Numbered from the stretch's first letter, positions 16,765 through 25,528 are shown. The stretch is 64,000 nt of DNA from M3007 sp033764075 (GCA_033764075.1 JANRJH010000018.1:124001-188000), one strand, 5' to 3'. Numbers and translations are program-made. Notes: generated by a model from the letters alone, not told the origin.

Positions 16765-17058
16765 TCAGCCCATAATGTCCACAATTCCCTTGATCATGCA
16801 CAATGCGCCCATGGAGGTAACAATGTACATGACCGTGGTAAAGCCCATGCCGCCTTCCAGGAGCAGGAAATTGAGCATCAGGCTCAGGCCCATCAGGCAG
16901 ACCCCGGCCCCGAGCCATTGCTGCCCTTGTTTCAACAGACGGCTGAATTTTTCTTTTTTCGCGTCGTCTATCACCGGCGCATGTGGCTCAAAGCGGGTTG
17001 CTGCAGACGGATGTTCTGTGCTGGGTGTTTGTGTGTTGTCCAAGTCCATTTTGTTCAT
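16765..17058 (-). CDS. small two-TM membrane protein
   Basis: A 97-residue protein with a polar ~45-residue N-terminus containing a charged DDAKKEKFSRLLKQG, then two hydrophobic helices (around residues 49-68 and 74-95), so likely an inner-membrane hairpin with the N-terminus in the cytoplasm. No recognised family. A second possible start (17049) is three codons in. It lies on the same strand as the TMTC-like gene, separated from it by the perfect palindrome. Confidence 0.6.
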   Translation of the reverse strand: MNKMDLDNTQTPSTEHPSAATRFEPHAPVIDDAKKEKFSRLLKQGQQWLGAGVCLMGLSLMLNFLLLEGGMGFTTVMYIVTSMGALCMIKGIVDIMG

Positions 17059-17149
17059 TTTGAATTACGGATGTTTTCCCAAGTTAGTATTGGAAACTGT
17101 GCCACAATGATAAATAAACTTTCGGGAAACAAGCTTCTTTTGCCTTTGT

Positions 17150-18046
17150 TTACGCTTTTAAACCTTTAAAGACGTCTGCATAGTCGAAGGCCTGGATGTT
17201 GCGGACAAAAGACAGCGTTTGCTCCACCTGGGCGGGCGTCGAGGCGCCCAGCAAGATGCCGTCGATGTCGGGATGGAGCGCCGCGTGGATCAGCCCCAGG
17301 TGGTTCATGGTTTGAATAGGCGGGCGAACAAAGGCGATGTTCCACTCCGGCACCCGGGTCCGCAGAAAGGCCAGTCGCGTGGCGACAGAATCCGGATCGC
17401 CACCCCGGGCAAGATAGGTGCTGTCTTCCCGATAGTCGGCATGCAGGCGAATGCCGCCACCATTGATCCCATAGGCCAAAAAATGATGCCCGGCATGGTG
17501 CAGGGGGGCGTATCGGTTGTAATCAGACTGAAAAACATTGTGCTTGCACTGAATATCAAATGTCAGGCCGTAGTCCTTATTGGCAAGTGCGTATACTTCC
17601 GGGTGTTTGATGCCGGAAAGGCCGGGTTGGAGCCCGAATTCCAGGCTGATGGCGGCCAACGCCTCCATGGTTTGGCGGATGGGCACTTCATCCATGCGGT
17701 TATCCCAGTGGATCATCCATCCGCGGAGGTTGGGGCCGAATAACCGCAAATACTCCTCGGCCATCATCCGAAGGAAAGAGGGCGAGAGGTTTACATCCGG
17801 CGTGCGCAGGTTGTTCAGGCTGCCGATTTTCATGGTCACGCCGAGCTGCTGCAGTCCGTGCGCGTGGATGTATTCGAGCAATATCTGTTCTGCAAGCCTA
17901 AAATGGTCCGGATTTTTGTCAATCGGGTAGTTGGTGGCGGCGTCGATTTCCGTTTCCCCTGCCTGAAGCCAGGCATCGAGGATCGCAAATGCGGTCAACC
18001 GATCCACCGTCCATCCCCATTGAGCGGTACCGAGCAGGATGCGCAT
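17150..18046 (-). CDS. aldo/keto reductase family protein
   Basis: A 298-residue TIM-barrel oxidoreductase of the aldo/keto reductase superfamily. Visible features are LGTAQWGW at the N-terminus, ETEIDAATNYPI (the Asp/Tyr region), MIHWDNRMDE, and the C-terminal cofactor-binding ILLGASTPAQVEQTL. Such proteins reduce sugars or aldehydes with NADPH. Its ATG overlaps the TGA of the upstream glycosyltransferase by one base (TGATG), so the two are translationally coupled, which hints at a role in glycan or nucleotide-sugar metabolism (inference). Confidence 0.85.
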   Translation of the reverse strand: MRILLGTAQWGWTVDRLTAFAILDAWLQAGETEIDAATNYPIDKNPDHFRLAEQILLEYIHAHGLQQLGVTMKIGSLNNLRTPDVNLSPSFLRMMAEEYLRLFGPNLRGWMIHWDNRMDEVPIRQTMEALAAISLEFGLQPGLSGIKHPEVYALANKDYGLTFDIQCKHNVFQSDYNRYAPLHHAGHHFLAYGINGGGIRLHADYREDSTYLARGGDPDSVATRLAFLRTRVPEWNIAFVRPPIQTMNHLGLIHAALHPDIDGILLGASTPAQVEQTLSFVRNIQAFDYADVFKGLKA

Positions 18047-18765
18047 CAGTTGTGGGGTTTGCGTTTACGGAGTACCGCCATGGCCTGGAGGTACTGCCTG
18101 GCGAGTTTGGGTATATTTACCTTCGAGTTGGGATCGTCGGTCCAGCGCACCGGTAATTCGCACATGCGCAACCCCTGCCATTCGGCTATGGCCAGCAGTT
18201 CGGTGCTGAAAAACCAGCCATTGCTCACGGCGCCGCCGGCCATCAGCGGTGGCACGTGTTCGCGTTTGAGCCATTTAAAACCGCACATGCCATCGGAGAA
18301 CCGGGTGCCCAGGTACACGCGCAGGATGGCATTGAACATACGGGAAGTGAACTCTCTTTTCAGGGACCGTCCCCGGACTTTGGACTTCCGGTGCAGACGG
18401 GTAGCATACACCAGATCAAACCCTTCGGTAGCCAGCGCGTGGTAAGCCTGGATAAAATGTTGCAGGTCGGTCGCCAGATCAAGGTCCATATACCCGACGA
18501 TATCCGCTTTGCTTTGGGTCCAGGAGGTTTTCAGGGCCAGTCCAACCCCTTTTTCCGGAACGCGCACCAGTTGCACCTCCGGTAACTCGTCGCTGAGGGC
18601 CATAGCAATGTGGGCGGTGTTGTCCGTGCTGCCGTTGTCGGCAATCACAATGCGCCATTGTCCGGGCGCCGGAAAGTGCTCGGTAAGGAAGTGGTGCAGG
18701 GTGCGCACCTGCTGGTCGAGGGTTTCCTCTTCATTGAGGACGGGAATGGTTACGTCGAAGGTCAT
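18046..18765 (-). CDS. GT2 glycosyltransferase, dolichol-phosphate-mannose-synthase-like
   Basis: About 239 residues from the ATG at 18765, which places the GT2 opening FDVTIPVLNEEETLDQQ at the N-terminus. IADNGSTDNT and YMDLDLATD (DxD-like metal/nucleotide site) are typical of GT-A family 2 enzymes of the DPM1/polyprenol-phosphate glycosyltransferase type. No C-terminal membrane helices are evident, so it is likely a soluble or peripheral enzyme at the inner membrane face. It probably charges a polyprenyl phosphate with a sugar, which could feed the TMTC-like protein nearby (inference). Confidence 0.87.
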   Translation of the reverse strand: MTFDVTIPVLNEEETLDQQVRTLHHFLTEHFPAPGQWRIVIADNGSTDNTAHIAMALSDELPEVQLVRVPEKGVGLALKTSWTQSKADIVGYMDLDLATDLQHFIQAYHALATEGFDLVYATRLHRKSKVRGRSLKREFTSRMFNAILRVYLGTRFSDGMCGFKWLKREHVPPLMAGGAVSNGWFFSTELLAIAEWQGLRMCELPVRWTDDPNSKVNIPKLARQYLQAMAVLRKRKPHN

Positions 18766-18930
18766 GGCAAAATATGCCCTGCAAAGGAAAGGGGAAAAGG
18801 GGAAAATTACTTCTTTTTGTCGGTGTTCTTGCCGTTCTTTGTCCGAAATTTTACCCTGCTGGACGAGCAATCAGGCAAAGTGCGTGCAGTATGTGCATTT
18901 TTGCAGTCGTCTGTTTAAGACCACAAAGGG

Positions 18931-19611
18931 ATGAGCGATTACTGGAAAAAGTTTAAGTCGGTTTTTATTGTAGAGGAGGAGTCCAAGCCCGTGGCGGCCA
19001 GGCCGAAACAACCGGCCGAGTCTGCCAGGCAGGTTGACCCTGTAACTCCTCCGGACAAGGCCGTGTCCGGTTCACCTGCGGGTACGGTGAGTGATCGGTT
19101 TATGGATATCCTGATGACGGCCCTGGAAAAAAATAACCGGGAAGGGTTCGATTACCTGGAATACAAACAATCGCTTCAGAATCTCGCGTCTATGGCTATG
19201 GACGAGGCTACGCGCTATAAGTCCGCGTTCGCCATGGCCCAGACCCTGGGCGTCACCCGGGGAGCCCTGCTGGAATCCGGGCAGTATTACCTGTCGGTTT
19301 TGCAGCAAGAGGAGGAAAAGTTCAACACCGCACATGCCCAGCAACGACAAAAACTGGTTGGCGAGCGGGAAAAGGAACTGAGCGATCTGAAAAACGGCAT
19401 TGCCCAGCGCGAAGCACAGATGAGTCAGCTGCAACAGGAGATCGAGGCTGCCAAACAACGCATGTCGCAGATTGACAGTGAAATTCATGCCAACACCCAA
19501 AAAATTGAGCGCACACGGGCCGACTTTGCGGCTACCTTGCAGGTGGTGAGCGCACAAATTCAAGGAGACCTTGAACGCATGCAACAATATTTACCTGTAC
19601 CCACGACTTAA
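18931..19611 (+). CDS. coiled-coil protein of unknown function, first gene of a membrane/coiled-coil cluster
   Basis: A 226-residue cytoplasmic protein without signal or TM segment. Residues ~1-55 are Pro/Ala/Lys-rich and probably disordered; ~56-125 form a small helical domain (DRFMDILMTALEKNNREG, FAMAQTLGVTRGALLESG); ~128-220 are a continuous heptad-like coiled coil rich in Gln/Glu/Lys (EREKELSDLKNGIAQREAQ). I do not recognise a family. It starts 165 bases after the divergent GT2 gene and is followed at 48 bases by a tiny membrane protein and then a PspA-like protein, all on one strand, which suggests a joint role at the membrane. Confidence 0.72.
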   Translation: MSDYWKKFKSVFIVEEESKPVAARPKQPAESARQVDPVTPPDKAVSGSPAGTVSDRFMDILMTALEKNNREGFDYLEYKQSLQNLASMAMDEATRYKSAFAMAQTLGVTRGALLESGQYYLSVLQQEEEKFNTAHAQQRQKLVGEREKELSDLKNGIAQREAQMSQLQQEIEAAKQRMSQIDSEIHANTQKIERTRADFAATLQVVSAQIQGDLERMQQYLPVPTT

Positions 19612-19659
19612 CCCCTCGAAGTTTAACCGGCAACCTGCGTTGCCGCTACCTGGAACACC

Positions 19660-19854
19660 ATGCTTAAAGATTTGATGAAAAATCCATTCACTGCGGCGCT
19701 CACCATTCTGGTGGCCCTGCTTGTCATCTGGTTTGTGCTCCGTCTGGCTGTCAGCCTTTTCTGGATCATTGTGCTGGCTGCCGTTGTATTGTATTTTGTC
19801 AACGACCGTTTCCGGGACAGTTTGAACCGCATTTTCCGAACCATTTTTAAATGA
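19660..19854 (+). CDS. 64-residue membrane protein
   Basis: MLKDLMKNPF is followed by a long hydrophobic region (residues ~11-48) broken by Arg27-28-type charge, so either one long helix or a tight two-helix hairpin, then a basic amphipathic tail (NDRFRDSLNRIFRTIFK). The size, polarity and position between two coiled-coil genes argue for a real gene and for a membrane anchor or adaptor. No homologue is known to me. Confidence 0.6.
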   Translation: MLKDLMKNPFTAALTILVALLVIWFVLRLAVSLFWIIVLAAVVLYFVNDRFRDSLNRIFRTIFK

Positions 19855-19915
19855 AAAACCGGGCAGTTGATACCTGTCAACCACCCGTCGATTTCACTCC
19901 CCACAATCGCAATTC

Positions 19916-20941
19916 ATGGAACTTCAACCAATTAAACCCAAAAGTTTTTGGCAGCGCCCCGAAGGGACAACCGGCATGCTCTTCATGGCCGCCCTCATAC
20001 TCGGTGGCGGTTATCTGCTGTACCAGATCTTACCTGTATTGATCACCCTGGCTTCGAACACGTTGTACCTGGCGGGTATCCTGGCAGTCCTGGCAGGCCT
20101 TATCTACGTGGTGCTCGACCCCAGAATGCGCAACCTGATCTGGTATATGTATAAATCGGTGATGCGAAGCATCACCGGCTGGTTTGTGCAGATCGACCCG
20201 ATCGGCATCCTGAAGACCTATATTGACGAGTTGAAGGGCAATCTGGGCAAGATGAACAAGCAGATCAGCAACCTGAAAGGTCAGATGTACAAGCTTTCTG
20301 AGCTTATTCGCACCAACCAGCGGGAAATCCAAACCAACCTGGGCATGGCCAGCAAAGCCCGCGAAACGGGCAAGGACTCCATCATGGTCCTCAAGGCGCG
20401 CAAAGCCGGCCGTTTGCAAGAGTCGAATATGAAACTCGAAGACCTCTACAAACGGATGGAGGTATTGTACCGGGTGCTGACGAAGATGTACGAGAACTCC
20501 GAAATTATGCTCGAAGACCTGCAAGATCAGGTAACCGTCAAGGAGCAGGAGTATAAGGCCATCAAGGCCAGCCACAGCGCCATCCGCTCCGCTATGAGCG
20601 TGCTGAGCGGCAATCCGGATCAACGTTACATGTACGACATGGCCCTGGAGGCCATGGCTGAGGACGTAGGCCAAAAAGTTGGTGAAATGGAGCGCTTTAT
20701 GGATATGTCCAAAAATATTATGGACTCCATTGACCTGCAAAACGGCGTTTTCGAAGAAGAAGGGCTGCAAATGCTCGAACAATGGGAGAAAGAAGGGGTT
20801 TCCCGCTTGTTGGGCAGCGACAAGGACAAGCTGGTGGCCATGGCCAAGAACGAACAATCGGTGCTCGATCTCAACGAAACGCACAAGATACCTTCACGGC
20901 AGGAACGCGGCGGCAATCAATACGATGCATTCTTTGACTAA
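19916..20941 (+). CDS. membrane-anchored PspA/IM30-like coiled-coil protein
   Basis: A 341-residue protein with two N-terminal TM segments (about residues 20-40 and 45-66), then the layout VQIDPIGILKTYIDELKGNL followed by ~150 residues of long helical hairpin (KQISNLKGQMYKLSELI, MVLKARKAGRLQESN, LEDLQDQVTVKEQEYKAIK). This resembles PspA/Vipp1 (ESCRT-III superfamily): DP near the start, acidic helix 1, and a paired helix 2-3 coiled coil. Classical PspA is peripheral and lacks TM segments, so this would be a membrane-tethered variant. The C-terminus is polar and ends in a flexible tail. Function in membrane stress or remodelling is inference; last gene of the three-gene cluster. Confidence 0.65.
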   Translation: MELQPIKPKSFWQRPEGTTGMLFMAALILGGGYLLYQILPVLITLASNTLYLAGILAVLAGLIYVVLDPRMRNLIWYMYKSVMRSITGWFVQIDPIGILKTYIDELKGNLGKMNKQISNLKGQMYKLSELIRTNQREIQTNLGMASKARETGKDSIMVLKARKAGRLQESNMKLEDLYKRMEVLYRVLTKMYENSEIMLEDLQDQVTVKEQEYKAIKASHSAIRSAMSVLSGNPDQRYMYDMALEAMAEDVGQKVGEMERFMDMSKNIMDSIDLQNGVFEEEGLQMLEQWEKEGVSRLLGSDKDKLVAMAKNEQSVLDLNETHKIPSRQERGGNQYDAFFD

Positions 20942-21105
20942 TTGGCGCTAAAAGGCCATGTAAAAGTTTGTTTGGGAAGGAAACGGTAACTTTACCGACA
21001 AAAATTTTTCATTTGTCGTGTTCAAATGAGAACATTGTGTACTTTTGGCCCTTAAATGCCTGACAAATGAAGCATTTAATCTGGGTTTAATCTTAAACGT
21101 TAACT

Positions 21106-21897
21106 ATGCGGATACAGTTCAGCCTTTCCTGCCAGAAGGGCACGATCATCCCTATTAACTACCAGTCGGAAATTTCCAATTGGATTTTTTCTGTATTGGC
21201 CGGCGCCGGGGCGGAGTTGTCCAGCCATGTGCAGCAACAGGGATTTGATTTGGCGTCGCGAAATTTCAAGCAGTTTACATTTAGTCCACTGGCCATTTAC
21301 CCATACGAAATGGACCAGGTGAAACAGGAATTTCGGCTGCTGGGCACTCAGGTAAAACTCAGTGTTTCTTTTTACTTGCTGGCCAGTTTTGAACAACAGG
21401 TGGTACACCTTTTTCGCCAATTGCCCTTGCAATTAGGCACATTGGATGGCAAGCCTGCTTATTTCGAAGTGAAACACTGGCAGGTACAACCCCGACCCAA
21501 TTTCAAGGAAACGATGCAGTTCAAGTCTGTTTCTGCGATTTCGGTGACCACCATCGAACCCGGGAAGGCCGCCAACCTGTACATCTTGCCGGATTCCGAA
21601 CTGTACGATGTGAGTTTCTTTTACCACCTGGTCAGGCGTTTTAAAGCCGCCATGCAATATAAATCGCTGGCCGGGTTGAACCTGCTGGATCCTTCGTTTC
21701 CCATGCAGTACAAAGTAAACGGAACGACCAAGTCCAGGCTCATTCACCTGAAACCCAACCCGGAGAACCTGACACAGCTCAGGGGCTTTGTTTACGAGTT
21801 TACCCTTTCCATGCCCAAGCCCATGATGGAATTTGGGTACTTTGCCGGTTTTGGTGAGTTCCCCCACTTGGGTTTCGGTTTTGTGGACATCAAGTAG
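21106..21897 (+). CDS. cas6: CRISPR-associated endoribonuclease Cas6 (no array or other cas genes in the window)
   Basis: A 263-residue RAMP protein. The N-terminal MRIQFSLSCQKGTIIPINYQ and FKQFTFSPL match the Cas6 opening; His41 in LSSHVQQQGF occupies the position of the catalytic His. The C-terminal glycine-rich loop GFGEFPHLGFGFVDIK is the family's signature RNA-binding turn. Cas6 cleaves CRISPR precursor RNA within each repeat. No cas1, cas2, interference genes or direct-repeat array occur in the window. The upstream 164 bases hold TACTTTTG at 21040-21047, which may be a -7 element although the nearest TTTG is 24 bases away. Confidence 0.85.
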   Translation: MRIQFSLSCQKGTIIPINYQSEISNWIFSVLAGAGAELSSHVQQQGFDLASRNFKQFTFSPLAIYPYEMDQVKQEFRLLGTQVKLSVSFYLLASFEQQVVHLFRQLPLQLGTLDGKPAYFEVKHWQVQPRPNFKETMQFKSVSAISVTTIEPGKAANLYILPDSELYDVSFFYHLVRRFKAAMQYKSLAGLNLLDPSFPMQYKVNGTTKSRLIHLKPNPENLTQLRGFVYEFTLSMPKPMMEFGYFAGFGEFPHLGFGFVDIK

Positions 21898-21942
21898 GCG
21901 CTTCGCATTTCATTGACCGTGGATACTTCATTTTTCCTCGAT

Positions 21943-22416
21943 ATGCACTTTCGTCGCAACCCCTTCATTGCCGCCGCCAGCCTCTTCTTTCTTGTTTTTG
22001 GGGGCGCCTGTCGCGACACCAATCAAGTTGATCCCGCATTGCTCACCGGTCGGTGGATATTGCAGAGCGGCTTTATTGACGGAAAGCAAAACGACCGGTT
22101 GAACGGTACTTTTTTTCAATTTTACCCCGACGGCACTATGGAAACCAACCTGCCGCTCGGTTTTGACCCGCCTACACCTTTCGAGGTGGACGGCGAGGTG
22201 CTGCTTCAAAAAGGGGAACAGACGTTCCGCTACCGGATTGAATCGGTGTCTGATACCCAACTGGTGCTGAGCACCGACCTGCGCGGCACCCAATTCAGGT
22301 TTGATCTCATGCCGGCTCCGGAGATAGAAGAGGTTTTGCCGGATCAGGAAGTGTCTCCTCCAAATGACACCTTCCCGTCGGAGAGGCGTGAGGAAATCCC
22401 GGCAGACCAAGGTTAG
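21943..22416 (+). CDS. putative lipoprotein with lipocalin-like domain
   Basis: About 157 residues from the ATG at 21943, which places a signal peptide with lipobox FGGAC near residue 23. The mature part LLTGRWILQSGFIDG, FFQFYPDGTMETN and FRYRIESVSDTQLVLST fits the antiparallel pattern of small lipocalin-like lipoproteins common in Bacteroidota; the last ~40 residues are acidic and Pro-rich. Function unknown. It follows cas6 after 45 bases and may be co-transcribed, but nothing links it to CRISPR function. Confidence 0.65.
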   Translation: MHFRRNPFIAAASLFFLVFGGACRDTNQVDPALLTGRWILQSGFIDGKQNDRLNGTFFQFYPDGTMETNLPLGFDPPTPFEVDGEVLLQKGEQTFRYRIESVSDTQLVLSTDLRGTQFRFDLMPAPEIEEVLPDQEVSPPNDTFPSERREEIPADQG

Positions 22417-22429
22417 CGCGTCTGCAGGG

Positions 22430-23368
22430 CTATTCCATCAGCCCACGACCTTCCTTGTTGATCGCGCCGTCTTTTTCCAGCTTTTTCATGAGCTTGTCCA
22501 GTACTCCGTTGATGAAATCCTTGGATTTTTCAGTGGAGTACAATTTTGAGATCTCAATGAACTCATTGATGGTCACCTTGGGTGGTATGGTCGGAAAGTG
22601 GAGCAGCTCGCACAACGCCATTTTCAGCATGACCATGTCCAACACCGCCACACGTTCTGCGTCCCAGTTCTTGAGTACCGGTTCGATGTGGGCGAACAAC
22701 ATTTCGTCTTCCTGGCTGGTTTTTCGCAGCAACTCTTCCCCAAATTCCCGGACTGTTTCGTCGGAAGGCTCGAACTCCTTGTAGAAGTCGCTGTTTTCCA
22801 GCGGCATGGCCTTGATGGTTTTTTTTATGGCGCCTACGACCAGGGATTCGTCGTCGTACCAATTGTTGAACCGCTCCTCGGTCAGTTCAATGAACAGGTC
22901 GTTGTCCACCAGAAAGCGATACAACTCCAGCATCAGTTTTATGTGCTTATCGTTGTCCAGTTCCGGGTCGGCCAGGTATTTTTTGTACGTTTCTGTATCG
23001 GCAAACGAAAGGTAAATACGCCAGATGAGATCCTCATCCAGGTTCTCATTGAATTTGTTTTTGGCGACGATGTTCAGGAAAGGGACGTGGTTGGCCAGGC
23101 TGTGGACGCACGGGTTGGTGTAGAGGATGGGCTGGAACACCTTGTCGTCTTCGGAAGGCAACAGTTTAGACGCCCGGTTGGCCGCATCTTTCTCGGCACA
23201 TCCGGCGACCCGAAGCATGAGGTACAGTTGAAATATGTACAACTCATAGGTCTTCCAGATGCCTCCGTTATACTCCTCCAGGAGTGTTTTAAGGTCGAGG
23301 TGTTCGTCGCGGTTGAGCATATACAGCAACTGCATAACTTTCACACGGACGCTGCGGCGGCTTAGCAT
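22430..23368 (-). CDS. nusB: transcription antitermination protein NusB, long Bacteroidota form
   Basis: A 312-residue protein, about twice the length of E. coli NusB. The N-terminus MLSRRSVRVKVMQLLYML and the C-terminal NusB fold (WDAERVAVLDMVMLKMALCELL, PPKVTINEFIEISKLYSTEKSKDFINGVLDKL) are characteristic; the extra ~150 residues lie between. NusB with NusE/S10 binds boxA in rRNA leaders and promotes antitermination. The long insert is normal for this phylum. Its 3' end abuts the end of the preceding convergent lipoprotein gene. Confidence 0.95.
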   Translation of the reverse strand: MLSRRSVRVKVMQLLYMLNRDEHLDLKTLLEEYNGGIWKTYELYIFQLYLMLRVAGCAEKDAANRASKLLPSEDDKVFQPILYTNPCVHSLANHVPFLNIVAKNKFNENLDEDLIWRIYLSFADTETYKKYLADPELDNDKHIKLMLELYRFLVDNDLFIELTEERFNNWYDDESLVVGAIKKTIKAMPLENSDFYKEFEPSDETVREFGEELLRKTSQEDEMLFAHIEPVLKNWDAERVAVLDMVMLKMALCELLHFPTIPPKVTINEFIEISKLYSTEKSKDFINGVLDKLMKKLEKDGAINKEGRGLME

Positions 23369-23464
23369 GGTATTTCAAAGGACTTTTATGAACAAGCAAT
23401 AATGGGCGCAAATAAACGAATAATATCCGGTATGCCCAAATCAATCTCACCGGCCGCCGGACTT

Positions 23465-24529
23465 CTATTGTTTATGGATTACCAGTGACTTGCTCGTTGT
23501 ACCTAAGGGTGTCTGCAGTACGCATCGGTACGTGCCTGTCGGCAGGGGAGGGAGCAACAGCTGTTGCGCACTGGCGAGAGGGCTGTCGGGAACGCATGTC
23601 CAAATTACCTGCCCCAGGCTATTGGCAATGAAGAACCGGTTAGGTACCGTGTTTACAACAGACCAATAGACCCAGGCATCACCGCTGGAGGGGTTCGGAA
23701 ACAGCTCAAATTGTCGGATAAAATCGGGGGTGTTGGCAGCGGCGACACGGCGATTGAGGATCGCTATGTCGTCTACCTGAACCATATAGTCATCTCTGGA
23801 ATCATGCAGAAAGGCGATGTACACCCATTTGCCGGCATATTTTTGCAGGGAGACGTTGTGGGGCTCCAGCCGTCCGTGAAGAAACGGCAGCTGTTGGTTG
23901 TTGTCAACAAACGTGTCCAGAAAGAAATAGGCCGTATCGGTGTATGTCTTGGCCTGGATATTTCCGCTTGAAAACAAAAAGTCGGCAGGATTGAGCGAAC
24001 TGATGTTTTCATAAGCAATCATTTCTGCCTGTTGAAAAAGGGTGTCGGCGAAATCCCCGGTTTCTGGTGTGTTGGTGCCGGTACTCAGCAGCACCTTGTA
24101 GCCGTCGTGGTAGGCGGGCCCCTGGAGGCTCAGTGAGCGCCAAAAAAGCACCTGTTCGTCGTCGGGAATAAAAATGTGTGGGGTAATCAGCCAGTTCATG
24201 GTTCGAACAGGGCGATCCAGCCAGGAGCAGCTGGTGAATGCGTAATTGCCGTTGGGTTCTCTGGTGCTGAAATCGCTCTCCCAAAACCACCCGGAGGGCG
24301 GGCCGTCGGGAGAATCCACACACAGGCCGTCGGCTCCGTCGGCGTCATAGTTCACCCATTCCACGTCGTTTCCCGAAGGGAAGGAAAGCATTTGCAGTCC
24401 CGGGTCAACGGAACTTTCAAAATTTTGGAAAAAGAGGGTGTCCTGGCCGGTTGTTGCCTTCGGCTGTGCGCCGACATAAGTTGCAAAAAACAGCGCCAAC
24501 GCACCCGGCAAAGCGGTACGGTAGTTCAT
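23465..24529 (-). CDS. secreted choice-of-anchor-J-like protein with T9SS type A domain
   Basis: About 354 residues with a signal peptide ending TYVGAQ. A GTG directly precedes the ATG, and the ATG (24529) is preferred. The mature protein opens with DTLFFQNFES, then WLITPHIFIPDDEQVLFWR and QVDDIAILNR, the jelly-roll pattern of choice-of-anchor-J/MAM-like domains. The tail QFELFPNPSSGDAWVYWS onward is a T9SS type A signal. It likely acts on the cell surface as a carbohydrate- or protein-binding module. It starts 3 bases after the rfaE1 stop, so it is co-transcribed with metabolic genes. Confidence 0.8.
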   Translation of the reverse strand: MNYRTALPGALALFFATYVGAQPKATTGQDTLFFQNFESSVDPGLQMLSFPSGNDVEWVNYDADGADGLCVDSPDGPPSGWFWESDFSTREPNGNYAFTSCSWLDRPVRTMNWLITPHIFIPDDEQVLFWRSLSLQGPAYHDGYKVLLSTGTNTPETGDFADTLFQQAEMIAYENISSLNPADFLFSSGNIQAKTYTDTAYFFLDTFVDNNQQLPFLHGRLEPHNVSLQKYAGKWVYIAFLHDSRDDYMVQVDDIAILNRRVAAANTPDFIRQFELFPNPSSGDAWVYWSVVNTVPNRFFIANSLGQVIWTCVPDSPLASAQQLLLPPLPTGTYRCVLQTPLGTTSKSLVIHKQ

Positions 24530-24532
24530 CAC

Positions 24533-25528
24533 CTATGAGGTTGTGGCCAATGCGGCCTGAATTTCTTCCTCCAGAAGCTTCCGGTTCACCGGCACTACGC
24601 CCGGAAATTCGCACACCTGCCCTCCCGCAAGATTGGACAACAAAGCCATCACCTTGCCATCCATGCCGGCAGCCAGCGCCAATGTGGCCACACTGATGAC
24701 GGTATCGCCCGCACCGCTTACATCCGCCACCTTTCTGGGTATAGTGGCATACACCTCCCCCTTGTTTTCGACGTTCAAATATAGCCCTTTTTCCGATAAG
24801 GTGATCATGGTTATTTTGTTTTGCAGTATTTTTTGCAAATAGGCACTTGCCTGATCCAGCGAATCCGGTTGGGCAACCACGGGAAAGGGCGCACTGTCCC
24901 GGATCTCTTTCAGGTTGGGCTTGAACAGATCGACGTCTTTGAACGCAAAAAAGTTCTTCTGTTTGGGGTCAACGGTGCACAACACCCCCTTCTGTTTGGC
25001 CAGGCGGGTCACCTCGTGAATGACGTCTTCGGTCAGCACGCCTTTGTTGTAATCTTGAAAAATCACGGCTTCTACGGGCTCGGAATCCAGCAGCCGGCGG
25101 ATGTTTTTCAGGAAATCGGCTGTCTCGGCGCTGTTCAGGTCATGCGTATCTTCGGCGTCTACGCGGAGCATTTGCTGGTTATTGCCAAGAATGCGGGTTT
25201 TTACGGTGGTTTGCCGGTGATCGGAAGATACGAGTCCAACATCAAGTAACTCTGCGCCGGGCAAAAGCGCCCGGAAACGCTCGCCCTCGTAATCGCGGCC
25301 CACCACACTGCACAGTAGGGGGGTGCTGCCCAGCGCCTTGATGTTCAGGGCGACGTTGGCGGCGCCACCCAGCCGGTCTTCCATGGCCGTTTGCAGCACG
25401 ACCGGCACGGGTGCTTCCGGCGAGATGCGGTTGACCGAACCGGTGAGGTAGCGGTCGATCATAACGTCGCCCACGATCAGCACGACGCGACCGGCGAGTT
25501 GATCCAAAATAGAGGATGCAGATTTCAA
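24533..25528 (-). CDS. rfaE1: D-glycero-beta-D-manno-heptose-7-phosphate kinase (RfaE1/HldE kinase domain)
   Basis: A 331-residue PfkB/ribokinase-family enzyme matching the kinase half of HldE: IVGDVMIDRYLTGSVNRISP at residues 18-37, RLGGAANVALNIKALG, FKPNLKEI and the anion-hole/catalytic VSGAGDTVIS. It phosphorylates heptose 7-phosphate at C1 for ADP-heptose and LPS core synthesis. The nucleotidyltransferase domain (RfaE2) is absent, so it must be elsewhere. The frame opens with TTG at 25528, 8 bases after the upstream stop; no ATG lies before the conserved strand, so TTG initiation is likely. Confidence 0.88.
   Translation of the reverse strand: MKSASSILDQLAGRVVLIVGDVMIDRYLTGSVNRISPEAPVPVVLQTAMEDRLGGAANVALNIKALGSTPLLCSVVGRDYEGERFRALLPGAELLDVGLVSSDHRQTTVKTRILGNNQQMLRVDAEDTHDLNSAETADFLKNIRRLLDSEPVEAVIFQDYNKGVLTEDVIHEVTRLAKQKGVLCTVDPKQKNFFAFKDVDLFKPNLKEIRDSAPFPVVAQPDSLDQASAYLQKILQNKITMITLSEKGLYLNVENKGEVYATIPRKVADVSGAGDTVISVATLALAAGMDGKVMALLSNLAGGQVCEFPGVVPVNRKLLEEEIQAALATTS

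Noticed and set aside
20942..21105. CRISPR leader or array beside cas6
   Set aside because: No repeated unit seen in the 164 bases before cas6 nor in the 45 bases after it.
22598..23365. Plus-strand open frame antisense to nusB
   Set aside because: Val/Phe/Gln-rich shadow of a conserved gene.
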